Source: Verrucomicrobiota bacterium (lineage in GTDB: Bacteria > Verrucomicrobiota > Verrucomicrobiia > Limisphaerales > UBA1100). Taken from it: a stretch of DNA of 43,745 nucleotides. The translations under genes were made by a program, and so were the position numbers. Where the stretch lies: positions 1 through 43,745 of the forward strand of contig JASLKQ010000020.1 in assembly GCA_030747505.1 (NCBI GenBank). The letters run 5' to 3'. Shown here piece after piece: positions 8,814 through 15,745 of the stretch (positions are counted from its first letter, which is position 1; each line of letters starts with the position of its first letter). The notes under the pieces were generated by a model that saw only the letters and a list, made by a program, of their open reading frames with translations, did not search any database and was not told where the DNA came from.

Positions 8814-9616
8814 CGGATGGCGACGAGGGGCTTGCGAACCAGCTTGCCTTGGAGCCGGATGCCAGGCAGGCGAGTTTCTGAAATGACAGCATCGGCGGAT
8901 ACAGGATCTCCCTCAGGAATCGCATGTTCGTCCGGGTTAAAACCTGTCCCCGACTCCACCTCAAAAGCAACAAGACCAACTCGCCTGACGGCATCGCGGC
9001 ATTGTCCCTGGAACAGGCCCATGGTTTGAATGAACTGTTTCTTGCCTGAAGCAACAGCAGACCGTTCAAGTCGGTAGACTAAATCCAGGAGGCTCACCAG
9101 AGTGTTGGCCCAGTCACTTTCAGAGCGGCGCAGCTTTTCAACTTCTAACTTAAGGCTGTTTAGCTCGTCATTGGAGGCGTTTGCCATAAATTCATTGTGG
9201 CTTTTCACCGTCTCAGCAATCCCCGAAGCTATTTCTTCTGCAAGTAAGGCGGTTTGCCTGGAAGAATCCTGAACCGCCGTCCAGTTTTCGGAGGCTTCAG
9301 AAATTTGAGAAGCAACCAATTCCATTTTACATATTTCCTTGGTTACAGATGTGAGCTGCGCAATTTCCACGGCTTTGGACTCGGCTTTATACTCAAAATA
9401 AAACGGAGCAACCGCAAAGGAACCGCCCAGAATTGCACAGAAAAGGATACTTATTATTTGCCACGGCTGAGGCTCTCCCTGAATAAGCGAGCTAATCCAA
9501 TAACCCAAGCCGATAAAAATGATATCGGCGGAAAGAAACGGCCATTTAGGGACCGAAATCGGGAGCGGCAACGGCTTGAGCTTTCCATGAGCTCGAGGCT
9601 TCTTATTTTTGCTCAT
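8810..9616 (-). CDS. Membrane-anchored GrpE-like protein
   Basis: From the ATG at 9616 the product is 268 residues; the open frame continues 28 codons further upstream, but that part is not protein-like. A basic, proline-rich N-terminus is followed by two transmembrane helices (about 27-46 and 52-74) and a long helical, coiled-coil-like region (about 78-200). The C-terminal block (226-268) follows the GrpE beta-domain pattern: FNPDEHA, then a variable linker, then SETRLPGIRLQGKLVRKPLVAI. Compare E. coli GrpE, which has FNPNVHQA followed by GYTLNGRTIRAAMV. GrpE is normally soluble and exchanges nucleotide on DnaK, so a membrane-tied version is unusual. Similarity is judged by eye; binding to DnaK is inference. 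Confidence 0.7.
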   Translation of the reverse strand: MSKNKKPRAHGKLKPLPLPISVPKWPFLSADIIFIGLGYWISSLIQGEPQPWQIISILFCAILGGSFAVAPFYFEYKAESKAVEIAQLTSVTKEICKMELVASQISEASENWTAVQDSSRQTALLAEEIASGIAETVKSHNEFMANASNDELNSLKLEVEKLRRSESDWANTLVSLLDLVYRLERSAVASGKKQFIQTMGLFQGQCRDAVRRVGLVAFEVESGTGFNPDEHAIPEGDPVSADAVISETRLPGIRLQGKLVRKPLVAIR

Positions 9617-9664
9617 CCGAGAGGAAAATTGCCAACTTGTGTGCAGGACGTCAATCACAGTGCA

Positions 9665-9693
9665 TTGACAGCACAGGGTGCACCTCGTAGCGT
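9665..9693 (+). promoter_or_regulatory. Candidate promoter for the fumarase genes
   Basis: TTGACA at 9665-9670 is a perfect -35 box. With a 17-base spacer the -10 would be TAGCGT at 9688-9693, which keeps only the T, A and final T. Transcription would begin about 6 bases before the ATG at 9706, giving an almost leaderless mRNA; this fits the lack of any Shine-Dalgarno. The same 89-base gap has GTGTGCA (9639-9645) facing TGCACAC (9696-9702) and the palindrome GGTGCACC (9677-9684), possible operator sites. Confidence 0.3.
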
Positions 9694-9705
9694 GATGCAC
9701 ACTTC

Positions 9706-10584
9706 ATGGGCGAGCTTTTCGAATCGATAATAGAAATTGTGCGTCGGACTTCATCGGAAATCCCAAAAGACGTGGGCCAAGGAATTATAGACGCTTTGGA
9801 AGCCGAAAAAAAGGGTACAATTGCCGAGAGTGCACTGAAAATAATAGAGAGAAATATAGAGCTAGCACAGGAGAAATCGCAGCCGTTGTGTCAGGATACT
9901 GGGAGCGTTCTCTTTTATGTGGACTGCCCGATCGGCTATGATCAGATTTCCTTTGAAGAAACAGCTCGGCGAGCAGTGACAGAGGCAACAAACAGGGGCT
10001 ACCTTCGTCAGAATTCGGTGGATTCGCTCACCGGCAAGAATGATGGGACAAATGTGGGGCCTGGGGCCCCGGCGATTCATTTCCACCAACACCAGGCGGA
10101 CCACGTGGAGGTGAGGATGATCCTCAAAGGAGGGGGCTGTGAAAATGTAGGGGCTCAGTATTCGCTGCCCAACACACAGTTAAAGGCCAACCGTGATCTG
10201 GAAGGCTGCCGGAAGGTAATTCTAGATGCAGTAGTGCAGGCACAGGGCAAGGGCTGCGGTCCCGGCATCCTCGGAATATGTATTGGAGGAGACCGAGCCA
10301 CAGGATACGAACATTCAAAGATTCAGTTTCTTAGAAAGCTTGATGACCAGAATGAAAACCCCGAGCTGGCCGAGCTGGAGGAAAACATACTCACTACAGC
10401 AAACAAGCTTGGCATTGGCCCCATGGGTTTTGGAGGAAATACAACACTACTAGGAGTGAAAATATGTGCAGCGAATCGCGTGCCGGCGTCTTTTTTTGTG
10501 AGCATTAGCTACATGTGTTGGGCATTTCGTCGACATGGGGCCGAACTTGAGAGGGGGGGAAAAATAAAGGAGTGGCTGTATTAA
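9706..10584 (+). CDS. Class I fumarate hydratase, alpha subunit
   Basis: This is the N-terminal half of the two-subunit [4Fe-4S] fumarase/tartrate dehydratase family, which hydrates fumarate to malate in the TCA cycle. The 292 residues carry the three cluster cysteines in PLCQDTG, GGGCEN and CGPGILG. SxTGKNDGTNVGPGAPA and GPMGFGGNTT are family signatures. No ribosome binding site is visible before the ATG. It is followed after one base by the beta subunit. L-tartrate dehydratase cannot be excluded by sequence alone, but fumarase is the likelier role because no tartrate genes are nearby. Confidence 0.93.
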   Translation: MGELFESIIEIVRRTSSEIPKDVGQGIIDALEAEKKGTIAESALKIIERNIELAQEKSQPLCQDTGSVLFYVDCPIGYDQISFEETARRAVTEATNRGYLRQNSVDSLTGKNDGTNVGPGAPAIHFHQHQADHVEVRMILKGGGCENVGAQYSLPNTQLKANRDLEGCRKVILDAVVQAQGKGCGPGILGICIGGDRATGYEHSKIQFLRKLDDQNENPELAELEENILTTANKLGIGPMGFGGNTTLLGVKICAANRVPASFFVSISYMCWAFRRHGAELERGGKIKEWLY

Positions 10585-10585
10585 T

Positions 10586-11161
10586 ATGACCAACCTTACA
10601 ACACCCCTCACCGAGGAACAGGTGCGCAGCCTGAAGGTTGGCGATCCGGCATCTATTTCCGGTGTGATTTTCACAGGCCGGGATGCGGTACACAAATATT
10701 TGTACGAAGGCGGAGAGCTGCCCGAAGGAGTATGCCTTGAAGGAGGAGTAATATATCACTGTGGGCCTGTAGTGGTTAAAGATGACAAGGGAGTCTGGCG
10801 GGTGACAGCTGCAGGGCCGACGACGTCGATTCGTGAAGAGCCCTATCAGGCGGACATCATGAAGAAATTTGGCGTGCGCGGCGTAATTGGAAAGGGAGGG
10901 ATGGGGGCGAAGACCTTGGATGGATGCAACGAAAATGGGAATGTATACCTCCATGCAATAGGAGGCGCGGCGCAGGTGTTGGCGGAGCACATAGTGAAGG
11001 TCAGGAATGTATATTTTTTAGAGGAATTTGGCAGTCCGGAGGCGATTTGGGAGCTGGAAGTAGATCAGTTTCCTGCCGTGGTAACGATGGACAGCCACGG
11101 GCAGTCTCTCCATGACAAAGTAGCTGCGGACAGTCAGGCGGCTTTGGAGGACAATCTTTAA
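10586..11161 (+). CDS. Class I fumarate hydratase, beta subunit
   Basis: This 191-residue protein is the C-terminal (swivelling) domain of class I fumarase. Key segments are LKVGDPASISGVIFTGRDAVHK (spread over 13-34), YHCGPVV, TAAGPTTSIR and GKGGMG. The alpha subunit ends at 10584, so the two are translated together. The last 4 bases (TTAA at 11158-11161) are shared with the convergent pyrB stop. Splitting the enzyme into two genes is common in anaerobes and many deep-branching bacteria. Confidence 0.93.
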   Translation: MTNLTTPLTEEQVRSLKVGDPASISGVIFTGRDAVHKYLYEGGELPEGVCLEGGVIYHCGPVVVKDDKGVWRVTAAGPTTSIREEPYQADIMKKFGVRGVIGKGGMGAKTLDGCNENGNVYLHAIGGAAQVLAEHIVKVRNVYFLEEFGSPEAIWELEVDQFPAVVTMDSHGQSLHDKVAADSQAALEDNL

Positions 11162-12090
11162 AGGGAATCGTTCGATCCTCCGTTGACGAGGTAAAGTGCG
11201 GCCATTCGGACAGCGATACCGTTGGTTACTTGTTCCAGAATGACAGCCCGATTTCCATCAGCAAGTTCACTTTCAATCTCTACGCCACGGTTTATAGGGC
11301 CCGGGTGCATAATAATGGCATCGGGTTTCGTTAACGCGAGTCGAGCTCGAGTCAGGCCGAAATGGCGTGTGTACTCACCGATACCAGGGAACATCGTTTT
11401 GCGCTGGCGCTCGTGTTGGATGCGTAACAGGTTGATAACATCCGCACCCGCTAGGGCTTCATCCAGATTATAGGTAACCCGACAACCCATCTCTTCAAAC
11501 ACGCGAGGCACCAGTGTGCTCGGGCCACATAAAGTTACGTTTGCTCCGAGTTTCCGTAACGCCCAGATATTGGAGCGGGCTACTCGGCTGTAGAGGATAT
11601 CGCCCAGAATAGTAACATTCAGTCCCTTAATGTGAGTTTTCTTCTCACGGATGGTGAAGATATCGAGCAAGGCTTGGGTGGGGTGTTCATGGGCACCATC
11701 GCCCGCGTTGATTACGTGGGAGTCAAGAAAACGGGCGAGAAAATGAGGGGCTCCTGGAGCCTTATGCCGGATAATGATGACATCCGCATTCAATGCTTCT
11801 AGGTTGCGTGCCGTATCTTTTAAGCTTTCTCCTTTTTGGAAGGAAGACGCGTCCGCGGCAAAATTAATGATATCCGCACTCAGTCTTTTGGCAGAAAGCT
11901 CAAAGCTCACACGGGTTCGCGTAGAGGGCTCAACGAAGAAATTGACAATGGTTTTCCCCTGCAAGGCGGGGACTTTTTTGATGGCGCGTTCACCGACAGC
12001 CTTGAATTCGCGAGCCGTATCCAAAACGGCGGCAATTTCCTCAGCACTTAAGCTTTCGATATCCAGTAAATGTTTTTGATTCCAGCTCAT
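11158..12090 (-). CDS. pyrB: Aspartate carbamoyltransferase, catalytic subunit
   Basis: PyrB makes carbamoyl-aspartate, the committed step of pyrimidine synthesis. The 310 residues have the carbamoyl-phosphate motif STRTR (56-60), GESLKDTARNLEAL, the HEHPTQALLD segment, and the C-terminal HPGPINRGVEI. Its start overlaps the pyrR stop by 4 bases, so both are read from one mRNA under the attenuator upstream of pyrR. pyrC, often third in such operons, does not follow here; the convergent fumarase gene ends the operon. No regulatory subunit pyrI is present. Confidence 0.97.
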   Translation of the reverse strand: MSWNQKHLLDIESLSAEEIAAVLDTAREFKAVGERAIKKVPALQGKTIVNFFVEPSTRTRVSFELSAKRLSADIINFAADASSFQKGESLKDTARNLEALNADVIIIRHKAPGAPHFLARFLDSHVINAGDGAHEHPTQALLDIFTIREKKTHIKGLNVTILGDILYSRVARSNIWALRKLGANVTLCGPSTLVPRVFEEMGCRVTYNLDEALAGADVINLLRIQHERQRKTMFPGIGEYTRHFGLTRARLALTKPDAIIMHPGPINRGVEIESELADGNRAVILEQVTNGIAVRMAALYLVNGGSNDSL

Positions 12091-12620
12091 GGGGATTGAA
12101 TTATAACTGATTGAGGAACGCCCTCTTCGGTGGTGTGCACCTCAACGCGTTCTTCAGGGTGGGTGGGTAGGTTTTTCCCGATATAGTCAGCCCTAATGGG
12201 CAGTTCACGGTGGCCTCGGTCAATGAGAGCGGCCAACTGAATACACCGGGGCCGACCAAAGCCAAGCAGAGCGTCGATGGAGGCGCGTACTGTGCGCCCG
12301 GTATAAAAGACGTCATCCACCAGAATCACAATTTGACCAGCGATATCTTTTGGGAGTTCGGTGGGGAGCAATTTGCTCATTGCGCGATTGGAAAGATCGT
12401 CTCGATGCAGGCCGGGCTCCACGGACCCGGTCTTGATTTCATGGCCGTAAATATCAGCGAGAGTTTTTCCTAACTGCTTGGAAAGGGCTACTCCGCCTCG
12501 TTGGATTCCCACCAGAATGATGCGGTCACTCGTCGGATGTGCTTCAGCAATTTCATGTCCCACCCGGCGCCACGCGCGGGATAGGTCGATCGATTTAAGC
12601 ACAGGGCGTTTGTCAGGCAT
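12087..12620 (-). CDS. pyrR: Pyrimidine operon regulator PyrR / uracil phosphoribosyltransferase
   Basis: PyrR binds UMP or UTP and a specific mRNA hairpin to reduce pyrimidine gene expression, and many members also have uracil phosphoribosyltransferase activity. The 177 residues include the PRPP loop VILVDDVFYTGRT (about 99-111), the RGGVALS segment near 41 and a C-terminal GKNLPTHPEERVEVH typical of PyrR. It has no Shine-Dalgarno: the bases before its ATG are the U-run of a terminator. Its start lies inside the end of a 23-codon leader ORF, so it is probably translated by coupling. It heads pyrR-pyrB. Confidence 0.95.
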   Translation of the reverse strand: MPDKRPVLKSIDLSRAWRRVGHEIAEAHPTSDRIILVGIQRGGVALSKQLGKTLADIYGHEIKTGSVEPGLHRDDLSNRAMSKLLPTELPKDIAGQIVILVDDVFYTGRTVRASIDALLGFGRPRCIQLAALIDRGHRELPIRADYIGKNLPTHPEERVEVHTTEEGVPQSVIIQSP

Positions 12621-12684
12621 AAAAAAAACCGTGCGGCTGCGCCATTGCGCGAAACCAACACGGAAATGATCCGGGTTTATTCAT
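12613..12684 (-). CDS. Leader peptide ORF upstream of pyrR
   Basis: A 23-codon ORF starts at ATG 12684 with AAGGA at 12693-12689, a good Shine-Dalgarno with 4 bases between. Its TGA (12615-12613) lies just inside pyrR, overlapping the pyrR start by 8 bases. The product would begin MNKPGSFP and has no known function. The transcription terminator lies entirely within it, and its Shine-Dalgarno sits directly beside the PyrR-binding hairpin. The arrangement suggests that translation of this ORF, not its peptide, is what matters: a ribosome here would open the terminator and deliver translation to pyrR. Not proven. Confidence 0.5.
   Translation of the reverse strand: MNKPGSFPCWFRAMAQPHGFFYA
12621..12663 (-). 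terminator. Intrinsic terminator of the pyrR attenuator
   Basis: On the minus strand CCGTG (12663-12659) pairs with CACGG (12633-12629). An inner GCGC-AATG-GCGC hairpin (12650-12639) and partial pairing of GGTT with AGCC lie between. Eight T residues follow (12628-12621) and end at the pyrR ATG. This is a complete Rho-independent terminator placed where it can stop transcription before pyrR. Confidence 0.7.
12652..12678 (-). promoter_or_regulatory. Candidate antiterminator structure
   Basis: AAACC (12678-12674) can pair with GGTTT (12656-12652), and inside it CGGA (12673-12670) with TCCG (12664-12661) around a 5-base loop. This uses the same CCG and GGTT bases as the 5' arm of the terminator, so the two folds exclude one another. 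Stability was judged by eye; a folding program is needed. Confidence 0.4.
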
Positions 12685-12694
12685 TTTATCCTTA

Positions 12695-12712
12695 GCAGTC
12701 TCGCTGGACTGC
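12695..12712 (-). promoter_or_regulatory. pyrR: PyrR-binding RNA hairpin (anti-antiterminator type)
   Basis: In the mRNA, GCAGUC pairs perfectly with GACUGC around the loop CAGCGA. The segment AGUCCAGCGAGACU matches the PyrR target consensus known from Bacillus (ARUCCNGNGAGGYU, from memory) at all but one position (A for G at position 12). It lies 70-90 bases before pyrR and immediately before AAGGA, the leader ORF ribosome binding site. Binding of UMP-PyrR would favour the hairpin and could mask that site. The match in sequence, position and downstream gene makes this one of the best-supported regulatory elements in the window. Confidence 0.8.
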
Positions 12713-12721
12713 TTTAAAGGG

Positions 12722-12931
12722 CTACGTTGTTCGTTGAGCCTGCCGGCGCTTGCGCCATTCAGCCCGGTGGTTGACCATCCAATCGGCCAACGCTTCCTCA
12801 AAGCCAATGTCTGTCCCCTCTTTTTCTGACTTCAACCACTTATGTCGCATGATTTCCTCACGTTCAGCGAGAAATTCCCGGTAAAGAGAGGAATTTCTCA
12901 GCAAATCAGGAGGTGTAGCAGACTTAGCCAT
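12722..12931 (-). CDS. Small conserved basic protein of unknown function
   Basis: From the ATG at 12931 the product is 69 residues; the 27 codons upstream in the open frame look non-coding. It is helical, highly charged and basic, with the core REEIMRHKW, then EGTDIGFEEALADWMVNHR, ending WRKRRQ. I recognise this as a widespread type of short bacterial protein but cannot name a function. It ends 9 bases before the PyrR hairpin. With no clear promoter in its 3' part, it may be cotranscribed with pyrR, in which case the attenuator would sit inside the operon. Confidence 0.65.
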   Translation of the reverse strand: MAKSATPPDLLRNSSLYREFLAEREEIMRHKWLKSEKEGTDIGFEEALADWMVNHRAEWRKRRQAQRTT

Positions 12932-13043
12932 AGGGTTATTCTGATTAGACGGGGTTCTAACACGAGTCCTTCGAGAAAAACAATAAAAAACGGGAAAAAG
13001 GGCCTGTTTCAAACAGAAATGGATTCATCAAATAAGCGAGCAA

Positions 13044-13058
13044 CCTGTGAATAACAGG
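13044..13058 (-). terminator. Weak hairpin after mrp
   Basis: CCTGT (13044-13048) and ACAGG (13054-13058) form a 5-bp stem with a 5-base loop, just past the mrp stop. No clear T-run follows on the minus strand, so terminator function is doubtful. The rest of the gap 12932-13067 is AT-rich and shows nothing else recognisable. Confidence 0.2.
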
Positions 13059-13067
13059 GATAAATCC

Positions 13068-14108
13068 TTAAAAGAGAACGTCACGTAAAGAATTGGCAAG
13101 ATTGGTAAAAGCCGTGGCCGGCTCATTTTTTGGGTTACTCATGACCACTGGAACGCCAGAATCGCCGCCTTCACGGATTTCCACAAAAATCGGAATTTCT
13201 CCAAGGAAAGCGGTCCCTTGGTTCTGGGCTTCACGTGCACCTCCCCCGTGTCCAAAGATTTCTACGCGGTCCCCGTTGGGAGCGGTAAAATAGCTCATGT
13301 TTTCCACAATCCCCAAAATAGGAACGTTGACCTTTTCAAACATCCCGATGCCCTTACGGACCACGCCCAAGGAAGCTTCCTGAGGAGTGGTCACCACGAC
13401 GCCTCCATCCAGGGGGACCGTTTGGCAAAGAGAAAGTTGCGCGTCGCCCGTACCAGGAGGCAGGTCGACCAGCAGAACGTCCAACTCTCCCCAATCAACA
13501 TCCATTACGAATTGCTGGACGGTGCGCATAATCATCGGCCCCCGCCAAATGACCGGTTCGTCGCCAGGCATGAGAAAGCCCATGCTCATCAACTTTACAC
13601 CGTGACTGGAGAGGGGAACCATCTTTTGCGCGGGGGAAACAACAGGCTTCTCATGGATTCCCATCATAAGAGGGACACTGGGCCCATAGATATCACAGTC
13701 CATTAACCCGACGGATAATCCGCCTTGGGCCAAAGCGCAAGCAAGGTTAACCGAGCACGTGCTTTTACCAACGCCTCCTTTACCTGAAGCAACCGCAACA
13801 ATTTTGGCGATGCCCGGCACTGCCCTTGCCTGAGCGGGAGCATTCCCCGTAGTGGCTTGGCCAGCCGGAGGCATTTTCACTTGCACCATCGCACGGTTGA
13901 CGCCCTCAATAGATTGAGCGGCAGCTTCGCACGCCTGCTTTAGCTCGGCGGCCACCTTGGGGTTGTGAGAGGTTAGCTCAAGATCAATGCCAGCGGAACC
14001 GTTGGCGACCGATACGCCCTTGACGAGGCCAAAAGACACAATATCCCGCGAGAACCCGGGGTAGTTTATCTTCTTGAGGGATTCGTGAACCAAATCATTC
14101 AAACTCAT
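13068..14108 (-). CDS. mrp: Mrp/ApbC/NBP35-type P-loop ATPase, Fe-S cluster carrier
   Basis: Mrp-family ATPases carry and insert Fe-S clusters. From the ATG at 14108 the product is 346 residues: an N-terminal DUF59/MIP18-like domain (about 1-75), a linker rich in A, P and G (about 83-98), and a MinD-type ATPase with VASGKGGVGKST, DCDIYGPS and LPPGTGD. The CXXC that usually bridges the shared cluster after the ENMSY motif is missing; the sequence there is YFTAPNGDRVEIFG. Cys-less members exist in other phyla, so the gene need not be defective. The cysteine desulfurase at 2821 could supply sulfur to the same pathway. Confidence 0.92.
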   Translation of the reverse strand: MSLNDLVHESLKKINYPGFSRDIVSFGLVKGVSVANGSAGIDLELTSHNPKVAAELKQACEAAAQSIEGVNRAMVQVKMPPAGQATTGNAPAQARAVPGIAKIVAVASGKGGVGKSTCSVNLACALAQGGLSVGLMDCDIYGPSVPLMMGIHEKPVVSPAQKMVPLSSHGVKLMSMGFLMPGDEPVIWRGPMIMRTVQQFVMDVDWGELDVLLVDLPPGTGDAQLSLCQTVPLDGGVVVTTPQEASLGVVRKGIGMFEKVNVPILGIVENMSYFTAPNGDRVEIFGHGGGAREAQNQGTAFLGEIPIFVEIREGGDSGVPVVMSNPKNEPATAFTNLANSLRDVLF

Positions 14109-14232
14109 AACGCATTTATTCTTTCGCAATGAAGGAATCCGATTCTGCCCTTGGGAAAAATAAGGTCAAGTCCGATCGAATTGATGTCCTGACGCTCCTG
14201 GGCCATAAAGAGCAAAGATCCGTGGTCGCCGG

Positions 14233-15642
14233 TTATTTAATCAGGCTCAAATATTCTGACAACACATTGATGTTGGACATAAACACGCGGGTCTCAATGT
14301 GCTCATTAAAGTTCATGCCGCGCGTTTCAAGGGGTTCCTTGGTGGTCCATCTGCCAAGCTTGTCTTGTGCAGAAATAATAGAGAGAACTTGCTTCTCTAG
14401 GCCAATCGCGCGTCGCGAGCGATCTTTGGGCGATAAGACTCGAGGTTTTTGGGTTGCAAGATACGCTTCTCTTCCAGAGGAGCGCACTTTTTCATAGAAA
14501 CGAATCATGTCTGTGACCCCGAAGGAACTTTGAAAACTGTAATGGGTGGGCATATCATTATCTTGGTAGGTCAGCTGATAATCCCTGGTGAAATAAAGGG
14601 GGCGGTTTGATTTTAATTCATAGAATCGGGCCCACCGGTTCCTGCCAATAGAGCTTTTCAAAAACCAATCTACGGCCGGGCCCGCTGCCTTCAGATATTT
14701 TTCTTTGCCGGTGGCAAGATACAGGTCGATTAAGGTACGGCAGGCTCCCACGCTTTCGCCTCCGGTAATCGAAGGAGGCTCAAATTTTCGCGCCCACGCA
14801 GGTTCCATGGATGCGTTGTACTGTTGGGCCCACGCCGGTTGCGGAGCGGGCATTTGAGCAAGCAGAATAAAGTCACCCCCCCGGATGGCGGCCTCCATAA
14901 ATTTCTTTTCCCGGGTAACCCGGTGCACTTCCAGAGCCAGAAGTACGCAATCCCGATGGGAGTTGTCGTTGAAAGTATAGTGGTTGATGTATTTTTCCTT
15001 GGGATACTCCCGCAGCCAAGCCCCGGGATAACGTGCTTTTAGCACAGGGTAGTTTTGGATGGTTTTAGGAACGCCATCATAACGCTGCGGCCAAGCTCCG
15101 TTGGGGTATTGTGCTTCCAGAAGTTTGTCTAACCCATAATCACGGGAGTGTATGATGGCGCGTTCACGGGCAGAAGTGCCTTTACAATATTCTCCAAGAG
15201 CCAGCAGGAAGCGCAGAACACTTTGGGATGTGTTATCATCAAAAGTGGAAACATTGCGCCGTTTGGCTTCAGTAGACTTGGAAAAATCGAAGCGGTAGTC
15301 CCACCCGCCGCTTTCGAGCTGACTGGCGGCCAGTGCTGCTCCGGCGGCCAAGGCGTGGTCCAGCAGGAGGGGCTCGCCGGTGTGTTGATACGCCTTCAGG
15401 AACGCCGCCCCCATAGAAGGGGTTCCCGGAGGCTGCATCCAGATAGTAGTGCGGTTGGCACGCACCTCTCCTGCAACAGTCTTCAAATCGAGAGAATACC
15501 TCCAGAGATACCCCCCTTCAGCAGATATTGAACGCATGAAGGCGGCCCCTTTGAGCAGGGCCGCTTTCGCTTGGGCGGGGGTTTGAGCTGCACACAGCGT
15601 CGACAAAAAAGCGAAACCGAGCGGGAAAAAAAACCGAAACAT
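14233..15642 (-). CDS. Secreted pectate lyase, polysaccharide lyase family 10-like
   Basis: PL10 enzymes cleave pectate by beta-elimination in an (alpha/alpha) toroid fold. The 469 residues start with a signal peptide (hydrophobic 2-18, likely cut after CAA) and a helical body. Family-typical blocks are GGWDYRFD, FDDNTSQSVLRFL, YPNGAWPQRY, the HYTFNDNSHRD segment and YNASMEPAWARKFEPPS. It suggests use of plant or algal pectin-like polymers. It is divergent from fabI with about 100 bases between. The 124-base gap to mrp shows nothing clear. Catalytic residues were not individually confirmed. Confidence 0.85.
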   Translation of the reverse strand: MFRFFFPLGFAFLSTLCAAQTPAQAKAALLKGAAFMRSISAEGGYLWRYSLDLKTVAGEVRANRTTIWMQPPGTPSMGAAFLKAYQHTGEPLLLDHALAAGAALAASQLESGGWDYRFDFSKSTEAKRRNVSTFDDNTSQSVLRFLLALGEYCKGTSARERAIIHSRDYGLDKLLEAQYPNGAWPQRYDGVPKTIQNYPVLKARYPGAWLREYPKEKYINHYTFNDNSHRDCVLLALEVHRVTREKKFMEAAIRGGDFILLAQMPAPQPAWAQQYNASMEPAWARKFEPPSITGGESVGACRTLIDLYLATGKEKYLKAAGPAVDWFLKSSIGRNRWARFYELKSNRPLYFTRDYQLTYQDNDMPTHYSFQSSFGVTDMIRFYEKVRSSGREAYLATQKPRVLSPKDRSRRAIGLEKQVLSIISAQDKLGRWTTKEPLETRGMNFNEHIETRVFMSNINVLSEYLSLIK

Positions 15643-15745
15643 GGGAAGACCTTACCACTGGAAACAAAGAGGTCCAGCTTCTGGGGGCGTTGGAACAATT
15701 GTGCCTTGCACACTACAGAGGATTTTCGTAGGGCTGATGTTCGTT

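Noticed and set aside
14129-14497. Open frame of 122 codons on + beside the pectate lyase gene
   Set aside because: It runs mostly antisense to the end of the pectate lyase gene and its amino-acid mix is not protein-like.
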